NCBI GenBank assembly: GCA_003485015.1
Contig: DNCN01000044.1
Location: 1-10,953 of the forward strand
Source of the DNA: a bacterium
GTDB lineage: Bacteria; UBA9089
DNA: 10,953 bases
Direction: 5' to 3'
In this document: positions 6,480 through 10,953 of the stretch, piece by piece
Numbering within the stretch: the stretch's first letter is position 1
How the letters are laid out: each line of letters begins with the position of its first letter
The notes under the pieces: generated by a model
The model's input: the letters and a program-made list of their open reading frames with translations, nothing else
The model's database searches: none
What the model was told of the DNA's origin: nothing
Translations under genes and position numbers: made by a program

Positions 6480-6761
6480 GTGACTAAACGGGACATAACC
6501 ATTCAGGTGGCAACCCAGATTGAACACCTGACTCAGAAACAGATTAAGACAGTTTTTGAGCTCTCCTTAGAGGCGATAGCTAATGCCCTATCCAGGGGAG
6601 ACAAGGTAGAACTTCGGGATTTCGGCGTCTTTAGGGTCAAACAGCGTAAGTCTCGTATGGGTAGAAATCCCCGCACTGGTGAGGCAGTCCCTATTGCCAG
6701 TAAACGGGTAGCCTATTTCAAGCCAGGAAAGGTCTTAAAGGAGAAGGTCGGCAAAGAGTGA
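6480..6761 (+). CDS. HU/IHF family DNA-binding protein
   Basis: This 93-residue protein is a histone-like, dimeric DNA-bending protein of the bacterial HU/IHF family. An N-terminal helical half (TKRDITIQVATQIEHLTQKQIKTVF) is followed by VELRDFGVFRVKQRK (43-57). The DNA-binding arm has the signature GRNPRTGEAV (61-70), with Pro64 as the intercalating residue, and the protein ends FKPGKVLKEKV. The arm and the RDFGVF block resemble IHF-type members as much as HU, so I do not give a subunit name. The start is a GTG with AAGGAGG 6 bases upstream. The next gene begins 16 bases after the stop, so the two are probably co-transcribed. It acts on the nucleoid; a particular target cannot be read from the sequence. 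Confidence 0.95.
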   Translation: MTKRDITIQVATQIEHLTQKQIKTVFELSLEAIANALSRGDKVELRDFGVFRVKQRKSRMGRNPRTGEAVPIASKRVAYFKPGKVLKEKVGKE

Positions 6762-6777
6762 TTAAGAGGAGGTTCAC

Positions 6778-7455
6778 TTGGAAGAGATCCATTTTCTCAG
6801 AAAGGTACCTTTGTTTATCGACTTTACTTACCCAGAACTGGAGAAGATAGGACCCTTATTTAAAGATGAATTTTGTAACGAAGCAGAGATACTTCTTAAA
6901 AGGGATGAGCCAGAGAAGGGTCTATACATAATCGAATCTGGATTGATGGCAGGGATCAGGGAGGTAAAGACTGGTGAAGAGAAGGTCGTGGTTGACTTTG
7001 ATGCCCGGGACTGTTTCGGTGAGATGGCCCTTATTCATGAGGACCAAATTTGTAATATGACCATCAAGGCAGTACGACCAACTAAACTCATCTATCTCTC
7101 CCGAGATGAGTTTAAAGCCCTATGCAGGGATGAAGTCGAGCTTGGCTTTAAATTCCTTACAGCTATTGCTGGGATAGTTGAGAGGCGTCTCCAGGCATCC
7201 TATGACGAGATTACCAATCTGGCCATTTGGGGAAAGGAGATGAGGGGAATCCTCACAAAATTCCGTGAGGTAATTGATGAAGGAGAAGAGATAAGGATTG
7301 TTTTGGCCGAGAACCGCCAGATTCTTGGCCGTATTGAAGCGTACGAAAGGGGTATTGGTGGGGTAGAACTGCTCTTTCGGGACACAACAGGCCATCTTTT
7401 TGTCATACCATATCATGCTGTCCAATACTTCATCATACAACATCCAACATCGTGA
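6778..7455 (+). CDS. cNMP-binding-fold protein with Sm-like C-terminus
   Basis: This 225-residue protein has two parts. Residues about 1-125 form a cyclic-nucleotide-binding (CAP_ED) fold: FLRKVPLFIDFTYPELEKI, then GLYIIESG, then CFGEMALI (79-86) and the closing strand and helix LIYLSRDEFKALCR. The phosphate-binding Arg expected shortly after GEMAL is replaced by Cys92 (QICNMT), so ordinary cAMP binding is doubtful. Residues about 126-165 are helical. Residues 170-221 are not a helix-turn-helix. They read EEIRIVLAENRQILGRIEAY, then VELLFRD, then HLFVIPYHAVQYFII, which by eye follows the strand pattern of Hfq/LSm proteins, including the Hfq-like Y-HA- segment. The start is a TTG with AGAGGAGG 5 bases upstream. 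It lies 16 bases after the HU-type gene. The role is unknown; an RNA- or protein-binding output is my inference. Confidence 0.8.
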   Translation: MEEIHFLRKVPLFIDFTYPELEKIGPLFKDEFCNEAEILLKRDEPEKGLYIIESGLMAGIREVKTGEEKVVVDFDARDCFGEMALIHEDQICNMTIKAVRPTKLIYLSRDEFKALCRDEVELGFKFLTAIAGIVERRLQASYDEITNLAIWGKEMRGILTKFREVIDEGEEIRIVLAENRQILGRIEAYERGIGGVELLFRDTTGHLFVIPYHAVQYFIIQHPTS

Positions 7456-7476
7456 GGAGTCAGGAGGGGCAGAAGT

Positions 7477-7674
7477 ATGAATGATTCTGACTTAAGTTAC
7501 TATTCAAAGAAGAGTCACAGGTACTGCTGTGAGAACTGCGACTATACATGGAGTATAGAAAATACCTCTGATCCTGAAAGTAGTGAAGTTTCTATTGAAT
7601 ATGAAGACTCATTCGATTATGAAGAAGAATTTATCTGCCCCATGTGTGGCTCAAGAAACGTAAATGAGATTTAG
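7477..7674 (+). CDS. Small acidic zinc-ribbon protein, function unknown
   Basis: This 65-residue protein has two cysteine pairs, Cys18/Cys21 (with an extra Cys17) in YCCENCDYTW and Cys54/Cys57 in FICPMCGSRNV, a standard zinc-ribbon arrangement of CxxC, 32 residues, CxxC. The linker is dominated by Glu, Asp and Ser (TSDPESSEVSIEYEDSFDYEEE), which makes the protein strongly acidic; direct nucleic-acid binding is therefore less likely than protein contact or metal sensing. The start is an ATG with AGGAGG 9 bases upstream. It sits 21 bases after the cNMP-fold gene and 48 before glgA, so it is probably in the same transcript. I recognise no named family. The good ribbon spacing and ribosome binding site make it a real gene. 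Confidence 0.8.
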   Translation: MNDSDLSYYSKKSHRYCCENCDYTWSIENTSDPESSEVSIEYEDSFDYEEEFICPMCGSRNVNEI

Positions 7675-7722
7675 TCTTAGAAGTGGTCATCCGCGAGTAA
7701 TACTTGGACTAGGAATAACACA

Positions 7723-9186
7723 TTGAAGATATTGATGGCCGCCCCTGAAGTAGCTCCATTTGCCAAGACAGGTGGCTTAGCTGAAGTAGTGGCTGCCTTG
7801 TCCAAGACACTTGCAGGACTGGGGCATGATGTAAGGATCATCCTCCCCAGATACCAAGTGGTCAAACCCAGTGGATTTAACCCAGTAGTCGAAAAGATAT
7901 GGGTAGAGATTGGCTCAAAGAGAGAGAAGGCTACTGTTAAAGCCACCTTAACCCAAAACAATTTAGTCTACTTTGTGGAGAATGAAAGATACTTTAACCG
8001 CGAGGGACTGTATGGCACTCCATATGGAGACCATCAAGATAACGATGAACGCTTTATCTTCTTTTCCAAAGCTATCCTTGCCTTTTTAAAGACCATTGAC
8101 TACCAACCCGATGTAATCCACTGCCACGATTGGCAAACTGGTCTTATTCCCGTATATCTAACCACCCTCTACCATAAAGATCCCTTCTATTCACAATGTG
8201 CCACCCTCTTTACCATCCACAACCTAGCCTATCAGGGTCTCTTCCCTGCGGATAGATTCAATCTTACTGGTCTTAGTCAAGATGAGTTTACGACCGAAGG
8301 ATTAGAATTCTACAATAAGATAAGTTTCATAAAAGGGGGGCTCATCTACTCTGATATTATCAATACAGTCAGCCGATCTTACCTTGAAGAGATTCAGACT
8401 CCAGAATATGGTATGGGACTTGATGGGGCCTTACGTTCAAGGAGAGAGGTCCTTTATGGCATCAATAACGGGTTGGACTACAGCGAATGGGCTCCAGCTA
8501 AAGATAGTTTTATCTTTAAAAGATACGATCTTAATTCCCTCAAGCTGAAGAAGAAAAACAAGGATTGTCTACTGGATGAACTAAGATTAACAGATGAGAG
8601 AGGCCTTCCGTTGATAGGTATGGTCTCAAGGCTCATCTGGCAAAAAGGCATTGATCTTTTGGTTAGCGCCATGGATGATCTTATGCACTTGCCTCTTCAA
8701 ATAGTCATTCTGGGCAAAGGAGAAAGGCAATATCACGACCTCCTTATCGAAATGGCTAAAAGATATCCCCAACGCTTGAGCATAAATTTTGGTTATGATA
8801 ATATCTTGGCCCACAAGATATACGCTGGATCTGATATCTTTCTCATGCCCTCAAGATACGAGCCCTGTGGCCTTGCTCAACTCATCAGTCTAAGGTATGG
8901 GACCATCCCCGTGGTTCGGGCTACAGGTGGTCTTAAGGATAGCATCTTGGAATTTGACCCACAGAATCTTACAGGTAATGGATTCGTTTTCAGTAGGTAC
9001 TGTATAGAAGAGTTTCTTGGGGCCATAAAGAGGGCAATCTCTATCTATAAAGAGAAGGTTCTGTGGAGGAGATTGATGACCAATGCCATGAGAGAAGACT
9101 TCTCATGGAATAGACGAGCAGAGGAGTACGTCAAACTATACAAAGAGGCAATCTCGAAGAAACTCGGAAAGAATCAACCCAATTGA
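7723..9186 (+). CDS. glgA: Glycogen synthase (GT5, ADP-glucose type)
   Basis: GlgA adds glucosyl units from ADP-glucose to the non-reducing ends of alpha-1,4-glucan in bacterial glycogen synthesis. The 487-residue protein (E. coli 477) has both Rossmann halves of the GT-B fold. The N-terminal half starts KILMAAPEVAPFAKTGGLAEV, with the substrate-binding KTGGL at 15-19, then VIHCHDWQTGLIP (131-143) and FTIHNLAYQG, and the linking region contains YGINNGLDYSEWAP. The C-terminal half has GMVSRLIWQKGIDLL and the signature SRYEPCGLAQL with Glu380, followed by VVRATGGLKDSI. The start is a TTG at 7723 with AGGAA 7 bases upstream; a nearby ATG would lose the first strand. No other glycogen gene (glgC, glgB, glgP) lies in the window. 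Confidence 0.96.
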   Translation: MKILMAAPEVAPFAKTGGLAEVVAALSKTLAGLGHDVRIILPRYQVVKPSGFNPVVEKIWVEIGSKREKATVKATLTQNNLVYFVENERYFNREGLYGTPYGDHQDNDERFIFFSKAILAFLKTIDYQPDVIHCHDWQTGLIPVYLTTLYHKDPFYSQCATLFTIHNLAYQGLFPADRFNLTGLSQDEFTTEGLEFYNKISFIKGGLIYSDIINTVSRSYLEEIQTPEYGMGLDGALRSRREVLYGINNGLDYSEWAPAKDSFIFKRYDLNSLKLKKKNKDCLLDELRLTDERGLPLIGMVSRLIWQKGIDLLVSAMDDLMHLPLQIVILGKGERQYHDLLIEMAKRYPQRLSINFGYDNILAHKIYAGSDIFLMPSRYEPCGLAQLISLRYGTIPVVRATGGLKDSILEFDPQNLTGNGFVFSRYCIEEFLGAIKRAISIYKEKVLWRRLMTNAMREDFSWNRRAEEYVKLYKEAISKKLGKNQPN

Positions 9187-10740
9187 TTGATTAACTCTAA
9201 TAATCTGTACCACTCAATAAAGAGCAAAATGGCCTATCTTTTAGTAGTTCTCTCGGGGATACTCCTATTTCTATCCTACCCACCTTTTGACCTCTTTTAT
9301 CTGGCCTTTTTGGCCCTTGTGCCTTTACTCTTAGGCCTCAAAGGTAAAAGCCCATTTGAGGGAGCCATTTTAGGATTTATCTTTGGTCTAATCTTCTTTG
9401 GTGGACTCTTCTTCTGGATGAACTCGATGGAGCTTTATGAACTCAAAGGTTGGACCAAGTCTATCCTCTGGATACTCCTCAGCGGTACCCTAAGCCTCTA
9501 CCCTGCCATCTTTGGCTTCTTAGTGGAGCTAGTCTCTAAGAGACTCCCAAAATACATACCCCTCTCTATACCCTTTTTCTGGTGTGGCCTTGAATTCATT
9601 CGAGCTCACTTTCCCCTTGATGGTTTTCCCTGGGGACTATTAGGACACTCCCAGTATCTTAACTTACCTTTGATTCAAATCGCATCCTTTATTGGTGTCT
9701 TTGGTATCTCCTTTCTCATCATCTTAAGCAACGTCCTCCTCTCTGAATTGATCATCTCCTCTTCTTTACGGAGGAAATTCTTACTTCTTACTTTTTACTT
9801 CTTACCCCTTATTTTATGCTATACCTATGGCAGATGGGTCCTCTCAAAACCCCTTCCATCAAAGAACCTCAAGGTAGCAGCCATCCAAGGGGCGTTCGAT
9901 ATTAAGATGAGCTGGGACTGGTATGAGAAACGGGAGGAGTTTCGGAGACGATTGGAGGAATTGACCAAGGAAGCCCTTCCTTTTAAACCGGCCTTGGTCA
10001 TTTGGACAGAGACTATTATCTTAGACCCCTTGGGACATCTCCCTGATTTAACGAGAGAACTCGCTTCTTTGACTAAAGAGTCGGATAGCCTCCTCTTAAT
10101 TGGGGCTCCACACTTTGACTACCAAGGAAGAAGATACAACAGCGCCTTCCTACTCTCTCCTTGTGGAAGAATACTCGAAAGATACGACAAAGTGCATCTC
10201 GTCCCCTTTGGGGAGATGCTTCCTGGTGAAAGACTCATCCCTGGTTTAAGAAAGCTCCTTCCAATGGTTCAAGACTTTACACCTGGAAAAGACCTAACAC
10301 TCTTTAAGGTAAAGAGAGAGTATGAAACCTCATTTGGGGTCCTCATCTGTTTTGAGGACATCTTTGGCAGATTGGTGCGCAGGTTTGTCAGGAAAGGGGC
10401 AGACTTTATGGTCAATATCACTAATGATAGTTGGTCAAAATCTGAGGGTTTACATTATCAACACTTCCAGAACAGTATCTTTCGTGCAATTGAAAACAGA
10501 ATCTATATCTTAAGAGCTGGAAACACTGGTGTTTCAGGTATTATTGATCCTTATGGAAGGACTGAGTCACTCCTTCCCATCAATACCCCAGGAATTGTTC
10601 TCGGTAGCATCTCCACCTCAAAACCCAATAGTTTCTACACTCAATGGGGGGACCTTTTCAGCTACTTCTGCCTCTTAGGTGGGGTCATTCTAGTCTTTCG
10701 GAGCGTTATACCTGTCTCCTCAAAGACGAAGCCTCACTAA
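9187..10740 (+). CDS. lnt: Apolipoprotein N-acyltransferase
   Basis: Lnt attaches the third acyl chain to the N-terminal cysteine of lipoproteins in the inner membrane, the last step after Lgt and LspA. The 517-residue protein has the full layout. Several hydrophobic segments lie in the first ~225 residues, including LSYPPFDLFYLAFLALVPLL, the conserved GLEFIRAHFP and GFPWGLLGHSQ. A nitrilase-like periplasmic domain follows, with the catalytic triad Glu275 (WTETI), Lys335 (RYDKVHLVPFGE) and Cys388 (LICFED), and a final membrane helix covers about 489-508. The TTG at 9187 directly follows the glgA stop; an ATG at 9229 would remove 14 polar residues and also gives a credible N-terminus. Neither has a strong ribosome binding site. 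Lnt indicates a cell with an outer membrane, although some Gram-positive actinobacteria also have it. Confidence 0.95.
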   Translation: MINSNNLYHSIKSKMAYLLVVLSGILLFLSYPPFDLFYLAFLALVPLLLGLKGKSPFEGAILGFIFGLIFFGGLFFWMNSMELYELKGWTKSILWILLSGTLSLYPAIFGFLVELVSKRLPKYIPLSIPFFWCGLEFIRAHFPLDGFPWGLLGHSQYLNLPLIQIASFIGVFGISFLIILSNVLLSELIISSSLRRKFLLLTFYFLPLILCYTYGRWVLSKPLPSKNLKVAAIQGAFDIKMSWDWYEKREEFRRRLEELTKEALPFKPALVIWTETIILDPLGHLPDLTRELASLTKESDSLLLIGAPHFDYQGRRYNSAFLLSPCGRILERYDKVHLVPFGEMLPGERLIPGLRKLLPMVQDFTPGKDLTLFKVKREYETSFGVLICFEDIFGRLVRRFVRKGADFMVNITNDSWSKSEGLHYQHFQNSIFRAIENRIYILRAGNTGVSGIIDPYGRTESLLPINTPGIVLGSISTSKPNSFYTQWGDLFSYFCLLGGVILVFRSVIPVSSKTKPH

Positions 10741-10807
10741 TCCAACTGGAGAGAACTTCCTCCAAAAGAAAACCTCTATATCCTTCATCTCCTCGTAGAA
10801 GACTACC

Positions 10808-10832
10808 ATTGCCAAAGACATTCTTTGGCGAT
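10808..10832. repeat. Inverted repeat / hairpin downstream of lnt
   Basis: GCCAAAGA (10811-10818) and TCTTTGGC (10822-10829) are perfect inverted copies around a 3-base loop; one G-T and two A-T pairs extend the stem outward to 10808/10832. No T-run follows on the + strand and no A-run precedes it, so it is not a textbook intrinsic terminator. It could mark the 3' end of the lnt transcript, protect it, or be an operator for the gene to the right. Confidence 0.45.
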
Positions 10833-10891
10833 AGAGACTGCTTAGCCTAATCTCATTGCTCGATGCATAAAGTACTCAAGAGAAGAAGGTT

Positions 10892-10923
10892 TTGTAACTT
10901 TTTTTATGTATATTATATATAAT
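10892..10923 (+). promoter_or_regulatory. Possible promoter for a gene beyond the window
   Basis: A perfect -10 hexamer TATAAT lies at 10918-10923 inside a very AT-rich tract. The best -35 candidate, TTGTAA at 10892-10897, is 20 bases upstream, longer than the usual 16-18, so the call is weak. The direction would be rightward, in keeping with the ATG at 10940. Confidence 0.3.
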
Positions 10924-10953
10924 GTAATAGGGAAGGTACATGGTATCCAGGGG

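Larger units (their letters stand above)
10741..10953. other. Non-coding stretch after lnt
   Basis: These 213 bases to the window edge hold no convincing gene. They contain a perfect hairpin (10811-10829), a 7-T run (10899-10905), and an AT-rich tract with TATAAT (10918-10923). An ATG at 10940 with GGAAGG 3 bases before it could begin a further + strand gene, but only five codons are visible. Confidence 0.5.

Noticed and set aside
10747..10764. Small inverted repeat TGGAG / CTCCA after lnt
   Set aside because: A five-base stem with an 8-base loop is expected by chance.
10644..10850. 68-codon + strand frame overlapping the end of lnt
   Set aside because: Most of it is the lnt C-terminal region read in a shifted frame, and the part beyond the stop crosses the hairpin; no recognisable domain.
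10869..10905. Intrinsic terminator from AAAGT (10869-10873) and ACTTT (10897-10901) before the T-run
   Set aside because: The stem is only five weak pairs with a long loop, too unstable to call.
1..10953. CRISPR array, insertion sequence, prophage or tRNA/rRNA gene
   Set aside because: No regularly spaced repeats, transposase-like or phage-like products, or cloverleaf/rRNA-like stretches were seen on either strand.

Overview
The window is a tightly packed, single-direction stretch of bacterial chromosome. Fourteen protein genes, all on the + strand, run from 297 to 10740, and I see no sign of a prophage, insertion sequence, CRISPR array, tRNA or rRNA. The presence of lnt (apolipoprotein N-acyltransferase) points to a diderm (Gram-negative type) cell. 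The order khpA-rimM-trmD-rplS-rnhB-(FliK-like)-(FlhB-like)-yraN-comM resembles the rpsP/ylqC...rnhB-ylqG-ylqH arrangement known from Bacillus and clostridia. This mix, the moderate GC content and the heavy use of TTG and GTG starts fit a deep-branching diderm or candidate-phylum bacterium, or a delta-proteobacterium-like lineage. I cannot place it more exactly.

Layout. Positions 1-296 are a non-coding leader with a long imperfect hairpin. Positions 297-2775 are a translation and RNA block: khpA (RNA-binding KH protein), rimM (30S maturation), trmD (tRNA m1G37 methyltransferase), rplS (ribosomal protein L19) and rnhB (RNase HII), with overlaps or very short gaps. Positions 2777-4440 hold two proteins related to flagellar / type III export components: a FliK-like protein (YlqG type) and a small soluble FlhB C-terminal-like protein (YlqH type), with no other flagellar gene nearby. 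Positions 4427-6363 hold yraN (nuclease-fold protein) and comM (AAA+ ATPase linked to DNA uptake and recombination).

After a 116-base gap, which holds a possible 20-codon ORF, a second block follows. It comprises an HU/IHF-type DNA-binding protein, a cyclic-nucleotide-binding-fold protein whose C-terminus looks like an Sm/Hfq-type domain instead of a helix-turn-helix, a very acidic 65-residue zinc-ribbon protein, glycogen synthase glgA, and lnt. The last 213 bases are non-coding, with a perfect hairpin and an AT-rich promoter-like tract.

The genes look co-transcribed but serve several housekeeping jobs: ribosome and tRNA maturation, genome maintenance and DNA processing, carbon storage, and envelope lipoprotein maturation. 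The most unusual items are the cNMP-fold/Sm-like fusion at 6778-7455 and the FliK-like/FlhB-like pair.
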